Of a stretch of DNA of 7,263 nt, positions 1-5,216 are shown piece by piece. The notes under the pieces were generated by a model, which worked only from the letters and a program-made list of their open reading frames with translations, ran no database searches and was not told the DNA's origin. How positions within the stretch are numbered: the first letter of the stretch is position 1; every line of letters begins with the position of its first letter. Both the position numbers and the translations under genes were made by a program. Source of the stretch: M55B165 sp051744245 (lineage in GTDB: Bacteria; Actinomycetota; Humimicrobiia; Humimicrobiales; Humimicrobiaceae); the NCBI GenBank assembly GCA_051744245.1, contig JBNJCV010000079.1, positions 1 through 7,263 on the forward strand. The letters run 5' to 3'.

Positions 1-324
1 CCAAATGTAGCGGTTTTGATATCCCACATTGGTTTTGTAGTAGGAGCTGGCTGGCTGTCTGGACTGATTATTTACCTGCTAGAAAAGAAGAATTATTTTG
101 TTAAATTTCATGCCATGCAGTCTCTAATTATTGGAATCGCGGAGGTTATTGGTTATATTTTAGCTTCTATCTTAACCGTGGTTGTAATTGGAATTGCTTG
201 TTATCCTATAATATGGATAGCTGCACTGGTTATCAGGATAATCATTGTCATGAAAGCCAATCAAGGCGAATTATATAAGTTTCCATGGATTGGCGGTTTA
301 GCTGAAAAATATACCAAAATGTAA
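1..324 (+). CDS. DUF4870 / Tic20-like membrane protein, 5' end outside window
   Basis: The reading frame is open from the first base and the N terminus lies outside the window; 107 codons plus TAA are visible. Two stretches are typical of DUF4870 (Tic20-like) proteins: the polar EKKNYFVKFHAMQS segment after the first visible membrane helix, and the end KANQGELYKFPWIGGLAEKY. Hydrophobic segments lie at visible residues about 5-26 and 42-82, so this is an integral membrane protein with three or so helices. A TTG at base 16 could formally be a start, but the family-type NVA...ISH residues lie before and across it and no ribosome site precedes it, so I treat the gene as truncated by the window edge. 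The family's biochemical function is not known. The DUF3566 gene begins 32 bases downstream on the same strand, so co-transcription is likely. Confidence 0.85.
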   Translation, partial: PNVAVLISHIGFVVGAGWLSGLIIYLLEKKNYFVKFHAMQSLIIGIAEVIGYILASILTVVVIGIACYPIIWIAALVIRIIIVMKANQGELYKFPWIGGLAEKYTKM

Positions 325-356
325 GGTTAATATTATAAAAAAATAGGGATTTAAAA

Positions 357-722
357 ATGACAGTTGAAAGAAAAACTCTTAGGAGTATTAGCGAACTTTC
401 TATATTTAAATATCTGCTTATATTTTACCTTATATTCTTTATCCTTTCCCTTATAGGGATGGGGATAGTATTTTTAATTGCCTGGTTGGGGTTTGCATCA
501 GCTGGAACCAGCTTGACTGATCTGGCCCAGAATTACGGGATTGATATGGAATGGATTCCGGGAGGTGGGGCCATAGGTTTGGTGCTGTTTATAATCGGAG
601 GATTAATTGGTTCGGTTTTTTATGCAGCTATTGGTACCCTGACCATGTGGATTATAAATATTATTCTTAGAATAAGCGGAGGAATAGAATTAAGGTTCAT
701 GAAACCTAAATCAAGCGAATAA
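357..722 (+). CDS. DUF3566-type transmembrane protein
   Basis: A 121-residue membrane protein. It has a short basic N terminus (TVERKTLRSIS), then an ELSIFKYLL-type entry into a first helix at about 16-45, a polar loop (about 50-70) and a second long hydrophobic stretch at about 71-105, ending in RISGGIELRFMKPK. The order of positively charged start, S-x-x-K before helix 1 and a GGIE motif just after helix 2 matches my memory of the actinobacterial DUF3566 family, in which GGIEV/L near the C terminus is a hallmark. In mycobacteria and many other Actinomycetota the member of this family sits between gyrA and the tRNA-Ile/tRNA-Ala genes. Here the same two tRNAs follow, but the upstream neighbour is a DUF4870 gene. 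The ATG is preceded by TAGGGA at 344-349 with 7 bases spacing. Molecular function is unknown; a membrane role linked to envelope or division is only a guess from the family. The assignment rests on motif and context, without a profile search. Confidence 0.75.
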   Translation: MTVERKTLRSISELSIFKYLLIFYLIFFILSLIGMGIVFLIAWLGFASAGTSLTDLAQNYGIDMEWIPGGGAIGLVLFIIGGLIGSVFYAAIGTLTMWIINIILRISGGIELRFMKPKSSE

Positions 723-724
723 AG

Positions 725-791
725 TTTGACGGAGCCAATAGAGGCTAGCTTGACAAATAAAAGTTAAATTGTTATTTTGTGCTCTGTCAAA
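725..791. repeat. Inverted repeat flanking the tRNA-Ile promoter
   Basis: TTTGACGGAGC at 725-735 and GCTCTGTCAAA at 781-791 are reverse complements over 11 positions with a single G-T pair. The 45-base interval contains the promoter at 750-778. The left arm begins two bases after the stop codon of the DUF3566 gene and the right arm covers the expected transcription start and leader of tRNA-Ile. It could be a protein-binding pair, or form a long-loop hairpin when transcription reads through from the membrane-protein genes. No function is proven. Confidence 0.4.
750..778 (+). promoter_or_regulatory. Sigma-70-type promoter for tRNA-Ile
   Basis: A perfect -35 TTGACA (750-755), 17-base spacer and -10 TATTTT (773-778, 4 of 6 to consensus) lie 22 bases before the tRNA-Ile gene, at the right distance and strand to start transcription near 785. 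Transcripts probably continue through the first tRNA-Ala, which has no clear promoter of its own. Confidence 0.7.
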
Positions 792-800
792 AATGGTGGA

Positions 801-877
801 GGGCCTATAGCTCAGATGGTTAGAGCGCATCCCTGATAAGGATGAGGCCTCTGGTTCGAGTCCAGATAGGCCCACCA
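801..877 (+). tRNA. tRNA-Ile(GAT)
   Basis: A full 77-base cloverleaf including encoded CCA. The acceptor stem GGGCCTA (801-807) pairs with TAGGCCC (867-873), followed by discriminator A874 and CCA (875-877). The anticodon stem CATCC/GGATG (828-832 with 840-844) closes loop CTGATAA with anticodon GAT at 835-837. The T arm is TCTGG-TTCGAGT-CCAGA (850-866). A T-run follows at 878-883. GAT with encoded CCA is the normal isoleucine tRNA for ATC/ATT. In many bacteria this tRNA sits in the rRNA spacer; its placement after a DUF3566 gene resembles the Actinomycetota gyrA region. Confidence 0.97.
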
Positions 878-890
878 TTTTTTAAATACC

Positions 891-1016
891 TTCCAAAAGA
901 TATTTATTTTTTTGGTTTTATGGGGGTGTAGCTCAGATGGGAGAGCGCCTGCCTTGCAAGCAGGAGGTCAGCGGTTCGATCCCGCTCATCTCCACCAAAA
1001 TTCAAAAAGATATTTA
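891..1016 (+). repeat. 16-base direct repeat around tRNA-Ala copy 1
   Basis: Sequences 891-906 and 1001-1016 read TTC(C/A)AAAAGATATTTA and agree at 15 of 16 positions, 110 bases apart. One lies between tRNA-Ile and tRNA-Ala copy 1, the other just after copy 1. With the two identical tRNA-Ala genes this looks like the remnant of a tandem duplication of a repeat-plus-tRNA unit. The A/T-rich composition means chance similarity is possible. Confidence 0.5.
922..997 (+). tRNA. tRNA-Ala(TGC), copy 1
   Basis: A 76-base tRNA with encoded CCA. Acceptor GGGGGTG (922-928) pairs with CATCTCC (987-993), with two G-U pairs, followed by A994 and CCA. The anticodon stem CCTGC/GCAGG (948-952 with 960-964) closes loop CTTGCAA with anticodon TGC at 955-957. 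The T arm is AGCGG-TTCGATC-CCGCT. It lies 44 bases after tRNA-Ile with no convincing promoter between, so it is probably processed from the same precursor. The second copy downstream is identical over all 76 bases. Confidence 0.97.
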
Positions 1017-1053
1017 CTAGAGATTTACCTATTCCACTGTGTTCAAATAGTTA

Positions 1054-1082
1054 TAGACATAATTTTAATGATTTGGTATATT
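1054..1082 (+). promoter_or_regulatory. Sigma-70-type promoter for tRNA-Ala copy 2
   Basis: The -35 TAGACA (1054-1059, 5 of 6), a 17-base spacer and -10 TATATT (1077-1082, 5 of 6) lie 14 bases before the second tRNA-Ala gene, placing a start near 1089. It gives the second alanine tRNA independent transcription. Confidence 0.65.
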
Positions 1083-1096
1083 TTAAAACTGGATTT

Positions 1097-1172
1097 GGGG
1101 GTGTAGCTCAGATGGGAGAGCGCCTGCCTTGCAAGCAGGAGGTCAGCGGTTCGATCCCGCTCATCTCCACCA
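1097..1172 (+). tRNA. tRNA-Ala(TGC), copy 2
   Basis: Identical over all 76 bases to the copy at 922-997, including encoded CCA, with anticodon TGC at 1130-1132. It begins 99 bases after copy 1. The flanks differ: an independent promoter lies upstream and a run of eight T follows at 1173-1180, which may end transcription or serve as the 3' trailer, although no separate terminator hairpin is visible. Identical duplicate tRNA-Ala genes are common and raise gene dosage. Confidence 0.97.
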
Positions 1173-1350
1173 TTTTTTTTACTCATTTTTAACGATTTAA
1201 AAAAAATCTACGGGTATTTCAATAAGTATCTAAAGTGAATCTGGAGACAAATATTGATTGAAAATGCCAGATAAGAGGTACCTTAAATTCCTTCATTAGT
1301 TAAAAAGCTTATGATATTATTATTACCTAATATCAATTAAATAAATTTTT

Positions 1351-1830
1351 ATGTCCAGAGTTTGGCTAGAAGCATTCTTAGGTAAATTAGGCGATTACGT
1401 TATATATTATATTTCCAGGTATTACATTTATTTAATACCGGTTATCATTTTGTATGGTATTTTTCTGGCTATTTCATCCTATAACTTCAAAAGGATTGAA
1501 AAAAGGATAGATTCAGAAATAGTGAACCAGGCTAGAAATATTTTGGGGGAAAATCCGGAAATAAGTTATGTAACCCTAGTAGAAAAAGTGGAAATTCCCT
1601 GGGAAGAAATTGTAGATAGCTACTCCTTTTTTCCTTTTATAGCCAGGGAGACCGATCTGTGGGTTAAAAGAGCTTTTCCGGATAATGCCAGGAAAATTAT
1701 TCTTGAAAATAGTGGCAAAATAAAGGCAATCCTTCAAAGGTCTGGTATATATTTAGATGATAAAAAAGGCGGAATAAGAAAAAATTTTTATCTGGACCTG
1801 GTCCATAGGATAACTAGAAAAGGCAACTAG
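1351..1830 (+). CDS. Unrecognised single-pass membrane protein
   Basis: I do not recognise this 159-residue protein. It has a short amphipathic start (residues 1-20), one hydrophobic helix at about 24-43 (YYIYLIPVIILYGIFLA) and a charged, probably cytoplasmic domain of about 110 residues. That domain is mostly helix-forming, with a stretch rich in K, R and E (47-60), an EIPWEEIVDSYSFFPFIARE segment (81-100), and a basic tail. There are no cysteines and no obvious catalytic motif. The ATG is the only sensible start: an in-frame TAA lies at 1342-1344. No Shine-Dalgarno sequence precedes it, and the promoter is unclear; TATGAT (1310-1315) and TATTAT (1315-1320) are -10-like but without a good -35. 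It is convergent with the EIIC gene, the two stops being 4 bases apart. An AACTAG/CTAGTT inverted repeat (1812-1817 with 1827-1832) overlaps the stop and is too weak to call a terminator. Confidence 0.7.
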   Translation: MSRVWLEAFLGKLGDYVIYYISRYYIYLIPVIILYGIFLAISSYNFKRIEKRIDSEIVNQARNILGENPEISYVTLVEKVEIPWEEIVDSYSFFPFIARETDLWVKRAFPDNARKIILENSGKIKAILQRSGIYLDDKKGGIRKNFYLDLVHRITRKGN

Positions 1831-1834
1831 TTTG

Positions 1835-3136
1835 TTACAAAAATAGGTTTAATATCGGCTTTAGTATCTGCAATAATACCCAAAAAACCAGGTTTGCCCC
1901 ACTGCCAATGCTTGAGACTTTGCTAAAACCTTCAGGTATTTCAATATTGCTTTCCATTATTATATTTGTGTAAAGGTCTGCCATTCCGGTACATATCCAC
2001 AAGATAATGGGTATGAAAATAATGGCTGATATAAAACTTCTAAAAACATCTCCCCTGGAAGGCGCAATAGCCCAGATGAGTATAAAAGGGATAAAAATCA
2101 AGTCTGCGCTTGGCAATAACCTATTGCCTGGAAGCAAAGTGGCGATATAAACGGTAAGCGGTATCATTATCAGGGATAAGCTAATGACAGACGGGTGCCC
2201 AGCTATGGCAAGGGTATCAACGCCTATATATATTTCTCTTTTAGTAATTTTCCTATTTATAGATTGCCTAATATTGTTTACTAGGGGCACTAAACCTCTA
2301 GCAAGTATATTAAAAGCCCTAGGCAGTATTATCATTATAATTGCTAGCCTCAAGCCTGAACCAAATGCAAAAAACAAATCCGGTCTCAGGTTTGCCGTAA
2401 TTGTCTTGTATTTAGTAATTACGCCAATAATAAATCCTAGTATAAAGCCAAATACCATGGGCTCTGATAGAAATCCTAGCTTGTACTGTATTTCTTCATA
2501 GAAAAGGTGCAACCTTTTAACTTTTGGTATTTTATTTAATATATAGTTTATAAGTTGGGAAATAGGTGCCCAGAAAACTGATTGAGGTTGGGGGGTTGAT
2601 ATTCCTTCCATTCCATAGTATTCACCTATGTATGGCGCATAAATATCTGCAACCACTAGTGTAACTGAGGCTATAATAAGCGAAACCAGTATGCCTATCC
2701 ATTGGATTTCAGTTATTGAATATATCAGCGAACCAGTGAATAAGAAGATCCAAAAGTTCCATAAATCTATATTAATTGTTCTTGTTAGCCTTAAAAAAAG
2801 CATAACGATATTTAGTAAAATTACCGCAATTACTATATGAATAACAATAGGAGAATTAAATGCTATGTATTCTGATACTTCGAATCCAAGATCAATAACC
2901 TGAAAGTCTTTACTGGAATTAATTACTATGGTATTTATAAGAGGCTCAAAGAAATTAACAAATGAAGTAAGCATAATAGCGACCAGCAACAAACCAATAA
3001 ATACAAGAATGCAATTCTTTAGGATAATCAAGGGATTTTTTCCGGTAAATAGGCTTAATATAAATAGGAGTAAAGGTATTATCAGAACGGGGCCAAGCTC
3101 TATTATGTATTCAAAAATTTGCTTTACAACCAGCAT
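1835..3136 (-). CDS. PTS galactitol-type permease, EIIC component
   Basis: A 433-residue polytopic membrane protein that aligns by eye along nearly its whole length with the GatC family (galactitol EIIC). Matches include IIELGPVLIIPLLLF at the start, LTRTINIDLWNFWIFLFTG (about 117-135), IPKVKRLH...IQYKLGFLSEPMVFGFILGFIIG (203-238), GVDTLAIAGHPSVISLSLIMIPLTVYIATLLPGNRLLPSADL (305-346) and SRGDVFRSFISAIIF (360-374). Such proteins carry a polyol or sugar across the membrane while EIIB phosphorylates it. Family members are about 450 residues; this one stops after LQILKPILNLFL and lacks most of the last hydrophobic stretch of E. coli GatC. The EGI-x-IPHG loop of GatC reads EGISTPQPQ here (about 177-185), so the substrate may not be galactitol. 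No EIIA or EIIB gene lies in the window, so partners must be elsewhere. The N terminus matches GatC, supporting the ATG at 3136, though its ribosome site is poor. Related permeases outside the PTS are an alternative. Confidence 0.85.
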   Translation of the reverse strand: MLVVKQIFEYIIELGPVLIIPLLLFILSLFTGKNPLIILKNCILVFIGLLLVAIMLTSFVNFFEPLINTIVINSSKDFQVIDLGFEVSEYIAFNSPIVIHIVIAVILLNIVMLFLRLTRTINIDLWNFWIFLFTGSLIYSITEIQWIGILVSLIIASVTLVVADIYAPYIGEYYGMEGISTPQPQSVFWAPISQLINYILNKIPKVKRLHLFYEEIQYKLGFLSEPMVFGFILGFIIGVITKYKTITANLRPDLFFAFGSGLRLAIIMIILPRAFNILARGLVPLVNNIRQSINRKITKREIYIGVDTLAIAGHPSVISLSLIMIPLTVYIATLLPGNRLLPSADLIFIPFILIWAIAPSRGDVFRSFISAIIFIPIILWICTGMADLYTNIIMESNIEIPEGFSKVSSIGSGANLVFWVLLQILKPILNLFL

Positions 3137-3197
3137 ATATAATCTTTATCTTTTGAATAGTAAATATTATTTAATATAGCAGAATTTCTATTATTAT

Positions 3198-3225
3198 TTA
3201 ATAGGCTGCTTGCAAATACTGACAA
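3198..3225 (-). promoter_or_regulatory. Possible promoter for the EIIC gene
   Basis: On the minus strand, TTGTCA (3225-3220, 5 of 6) is followed after 16 bases by TATTAA (3203-3198, 4 of 6). It would give a leader of about 55 bases before the ATG at 3136. The region is so A/T-rich that -10-like sequences are frequent; TATATT at 3178-3173 is a rival but has a poor -35. Confidence 0.3.
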
Positions 3226-3364
3226 TAATATCTTTTACTTTTCTTTAAAAACCAATTGTTCTTTGCTGGCAATTAAAGCCAATGCTTATTTGTCATAATT
3301 TCATTAGGGGAATTACAATTTTTCATTTTGACTGCCCACTCTACATGGGCTGATTTCTCCTTTT

Positions 3365-3376
3365 CCTGTTAACAGG
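3365..3376. promoter_or_regulatory. Perfect palindrome CCTGTTAACAGG, possible operator
   Basis: A 12-base perfect palindrome in the middle of the intergenic region, GC-richer at its ends than its surroundings. Its core TGTTAACA is made of the same TGTTA half-site seen, with a 5-base spacer, in the palindromes at 4205-4221 and 7172-7188, but without the spacer, so it is not the same site. It may be a repressor site for either divergent gene, or chance. Confidence 0.3.
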
Positions 3377-3501
3377 TTTAAAAATCCTATTTTGATTAGC
3401 CAACTCAAGATTAGCAGATTTAACCCCTTTCATTTTTTAAAAGCCAGATTGAGAAATTTTTAATTAGCCGTATTTTATTTTTGTGTAAACAAACTAGATA
3501 T

Positions 3502-3507
3502 TATAAT
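3502..3507 (+). promoter_or_regulatory. -10 box for the DUF3786 gene
   Basis: A perfect TATAAT ends 34 bases before the ATG at 3542. The -35 is poor: TTGTGT (3481-3486) is at a 15-base spacing and TTTTGT (3479-3484) at 17. The spacing suits a short leader carrying the AAAGGG ribosome site at 3524-3529. Confidence 0.5.
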
Positions 3508-3541
3508 ATGGTAACAATAAAATAAAGGGTAGTTAATAAAA

Positions 3542-4183
3542 ATGACACAGTTTTCTAAATACGGGAATTTATTTGAGAACCTAGAGAAAAATAAAAAAGT
3601 AATTATTGGAACATACAATAATTATTTTGGGGAGATATCAAAAAGGGATTTAAAAGAAATTGCAGAAAATACAGGCTCAGATTTTATTGACAAAAATAAA
3701 TTGGAAGTCCTTTTTTATAATAATCTTTATGAGCTGAATATAGAAAAAAAGAAAATTCTAGATAAAGAAAATTACAAACCTGTTGATCCTTATACTTCCT
3801 CAATTATTCTACATTACCTTCTTAGAGGAGACGGAACACAAGCAAAACATAACTGGATATCTTACCGGGAGCTTCCCCACGGCCTTATATATTCCCAAAC
3901 CATCCCCAAAGCTATTCAACCAGTAATTTTAGAATTTGGAAGAGATGGAAATGCTTTTATAGAGAAAGCAAAAAAAATAGGGGGTAAGGCTGACCCTAGC
4001 TTTGAATGGGGCACGGTAATTTATCCTTTTGTAAGGGTTCCAATTCTTTTTATACTTTACCCGCAAAGTGAAGAATTTAGTGCTGGTGCTAAGATATTGT
4101 TTGATGCAAACATTCCGCATTACCTGGAAACAGATGTAGTAAAACTTGTAGTAATATATACTGTAAAAAAATTGATTTCTTAA
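3542..4183 (+). CDS. DUF3786 domain protein
   Basis: A 213-residue soluble protein. The C-terminal two thirds carry the run of conserved blocks I associate with DUF3786: SIILHYLLRGDGTQ (87-100), NWISYRELPHGLIYS (104-118), a pivot P-x-x-x-EFG (127-133), KAKKIGGKAD (142-151), FVRVPILFILYPQSEEFSAGAKILFD (163-188) and a closing IPHYLETDVV (191-200). The N-terminal 70 residues are lysine-rich and variable. There are no cysteines, so the Fe-S segment attached to some family members is absent, and there is no signal peptide or membrane helix. The family is known mainly from strict anaerobes (acetogens, methanogens, sulfate reducers) and has no established function. The ATG has AAAGGG (3524-3529) 12 bases upstream, rather far. 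The kinase gene follows after 58 bases, but the palindrome and -10 there argue for a separate unit, so a link to sugar use is not shown. Confidence 0.85.
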   Translation: MTQFSKYGNLFENLEKNKKVIIGTYNNYFGEISKRDLKEIAENTGSDFIDKNKLEVLFYNNLYELNIEKKKILDKENYKPVDPYTSSIILHYLLRGDGTQAKHNWISYRELPHGLIYSQTIPKAIQPVILEFGRDGNAFIEKAKKIGGKADPSFEWGTVIYPFVRVPILFILYPQSEEFSAGAKILFDANIPHYLETDVVKLVVIYTVKKLIS

Positions 4184-4203
4184 AATTATTTTATTATTCA
4201 CAA

Positions 4204-4222
4204 ATGTTATGTATAATAACAT
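4204..4222. promoter_or_regulatory. Operator-like palindrome upstream of the kinase operon
   Basis: ATGTTAT and ATAACAT are perfect 7-base inverted arms separated by GTATA (19 bases in all). The site overlaps a consensus TATAAT at 4212-4217, so a bound protein would block or control the promoter. The 12 bases TAACATATGATA at 4217-4228 recur exactly at 7184-7195 behind a second palindrome of the same geometry. The likeliest binder is the SorC-family regulator encoded in this operon, giving autoregulation. Confidence 0.65.
4212..4217 (+). promoter_or_regulatory. -10 box of the kinase-regulator-isomerase operon
   Basis: A perfect TATAAT lies 24 bases before the kinase ATG. It leaves room for a short leader containing only the AGAAGGG ribosome site (4228-4234). 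No good -35 is present at the usual distance (TTTTAT at 4189-4194), which fits a regulated promoter. TATGAT at 4222-4227 is a less likely alternative. Confidence 0.5.
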
Positions 4223-4241
4223 ATGATAGAAGGGATAAACC

Positions 4242-5204
4242 ATGCCAGAAATCATATGCTTAGGAGAGGCTTTAATTGATTTTGTAGCAGTAGAGTCCAG
4301 TAGAAAATTAATAGAGGTACAATCATTTAAGAAAGTGGCAGGTGGTGCACCAGCTAACGTAGCTGCGGGAGCCTCAAAGCTGGGGAAGAGTTCAGCTTTT
4401 TTAGGCAGGCTTGGAGATGATGAGTTTGGATATTTCCTCAAAAACACCATAGAAGAGGCGGGGGTTGATTGTAGCCAGATACAGTTTGACGGGGAAGCAA
4501 GAACAGGATTGGCCTTTATCTCACTTCCTACCCCTAATACAAGGGAGTTTCTATTCTACCGGAATCCCAGTGCTGATATGAGGCTGGATACAAAAGAATT
4601 TAACGAATCTTTTATAAGAAATACAAAAATTTTCCATTTTGGGTCTATTACCTTAATAAATGAACCAAGCAAATCAGCTACTCTAAAGGCTGTGGAGATT
4701 GCAAAAGATTCTGGTGCTATTATATCTTATGATCCTAACCTAAGGCTGAACCTTTGGCCTAATGCGGAGACTGCTAAGCTGGAGATGGATGCAGCTCTTC
4801 CACTTGCCGATATTGTAAAAGTGGATGATGAAGAACTTACCTTTTTAACCGGAATTGATGATATAAAGAAGGCAACAGATAAGATTTTATCCAGGGGGCC
4901 AAGGCTTTGCCTAGTCACGCTGGGGGAGAAAGGGAGCTACTATAAATCAGAAAGGTTATTTGGGAAATTTGATACATATACTGTGGAATCTGTTGATTCT
5001 ACAGGATGTGGTGATAGTTATGTTTCAAGTATGCTGGTGGCAGTATTGGATAATGGCTTTGAAAATATAATAAACAGGGAAGATATTATGCTTTCCACAA
5101 TAAGGTTTGCTAGTGCTGCTGCTGCCATAACCTCTACAAAGAAAGGCGTTATATCATCTCTTCCCACAAAGGGTGAGGTAGAAAAATTTTTATCCAGTAG
5201 ATAG
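4242..5204 (+). CDS. PfkB-family sugar kinase (fructokinase-like)
   Basis: A 320-residue cytoplasmic kinase of the ribokinase/PfkB family, normal in length. It opens IICLGEALIDFVA (4-16), the sugar-binding start of fructokinase-type members. PfkB signature 1 is GGAPANVAAGASKLG (34-48), followed by LGRLGDDEFG (54-63). The strand-turn SYDPNLRLNLWP (162-173) is typical of fructokinases and KDG kinases. Signature 2 is DSTGCGDSYVSSML (252-265), where the usual GAGD is GCGD; catalytic base D258 and the anion hole are kept. Such enzymes use ATP to phosphorylate a ketose or related sugar, often at the terminal hydroxyl; the exact substrate cannot be assigned. AGAAGGG (4228-4234) lies 7 bases before the ATG. 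It is the first gene of the operon, 12 bases before the SorC regulator, under the palindrome at 4204-4222. A role right after the downstream isomerase is inferred. Confidence 0.9.
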   Translation: MPEIICLGEALIDFVAVESSRKLIEVQSFKKVAGGAPANVAAGASKLGKSSAFLGRLGDDEFGYFLKNTIEEAGVDCSQIQFDGEARTGLAFISLPTPNTREFLFYRNPSADMRLDTKEFNESFIRNTKIFHFGSITLINEPSKSATLKAVEIAKDSGAIISYDPNLRLNLWPNAETAKLEMDAALPLADIVKVDDEELTFLTGIDDIKKATDKILSRGPRLCLVTLGEKGSYYKSERLFGKFDTYTVESVDSTGCGDSYVSSMLVAVLDNGFENIINREDIMLSTIRFASAAAAITSTKKGVISSLPTKGEVEKFLSSR

Positions 5205-5216
5205 GGGATTATTAAA

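Larger units (their letters stand above)
3137..3541. other. 405-base intergenic region between divergent genes
   Basis: An A/T-rich gap between the divergent EIIC and DUF3786 genes, with no credible coding frame or recognisable RNA. It contains a weak minus-strand promoter candidate (3225-3198), a GCCCA/TGGGC hairpin (3334-3350), a perfect 12-base palindrome (3365-3376), a direct repeat GATTAGC at 3394-3400 and 3409-3415, and the -10 box at 3502-3507 for the DUF3786 gene. It is long enough for regulatory leaders for both genes, but I recognise no riboswitch. Confidence 0.6.

Noticed and set aside
16..324. TTG at 16 as the true start of the first gene
   Set aside because: The frame is open to base 1, DUF4870-like residues lie before it, and no Shine-Dalgarno sequence precedes it.
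912..1106. A 64-codon open frame on the plus strand
   Set aside because: It runs straight through tRNA-Ala copy 1 and into copy 2; the translation is tRNA sequence, not protein.
1310..1322. TATGATATTATTA identical to 7189-7201, as a third operator
   Set aside because: The palindromic half-sites are absent here; the match covers only the A/T-rich flank and could be chance.
1812..1832. AACTAG/CTAGTT inverted repeat as a bidirectional terminator between the convergent genes
   Set aside because: Six A/T-rich pairs with a 9-base loop and only three T after it are too weak to call.
2184..2501. A 105-codon plus-strand frame inside the EIIC gene
   Set aside because: It is antisense to conserved EIIC motifs; hydrophobic codons on one strand readily give open frames on the other.
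2928..3179. An 83-codon plus-strand frame covering the EIIC start
   Set aside because: It is antisense to the N terminus of EIIC, has no ribosome site and an unremarkable composition.
3334..3350. GCCCA/TGGGC hairpin as a transcription terminator
   Set aside because: The stem is only 5 base pairs, it is not followed by a clean T-run, and no gene ends nearby on either strand.
3929..4450. A 173-codon open frame on the minus strand
   Set aside because: It lies antisense across the well-supported DUF3786 and PfkB genes and their promoter, and its translation shows no family features.
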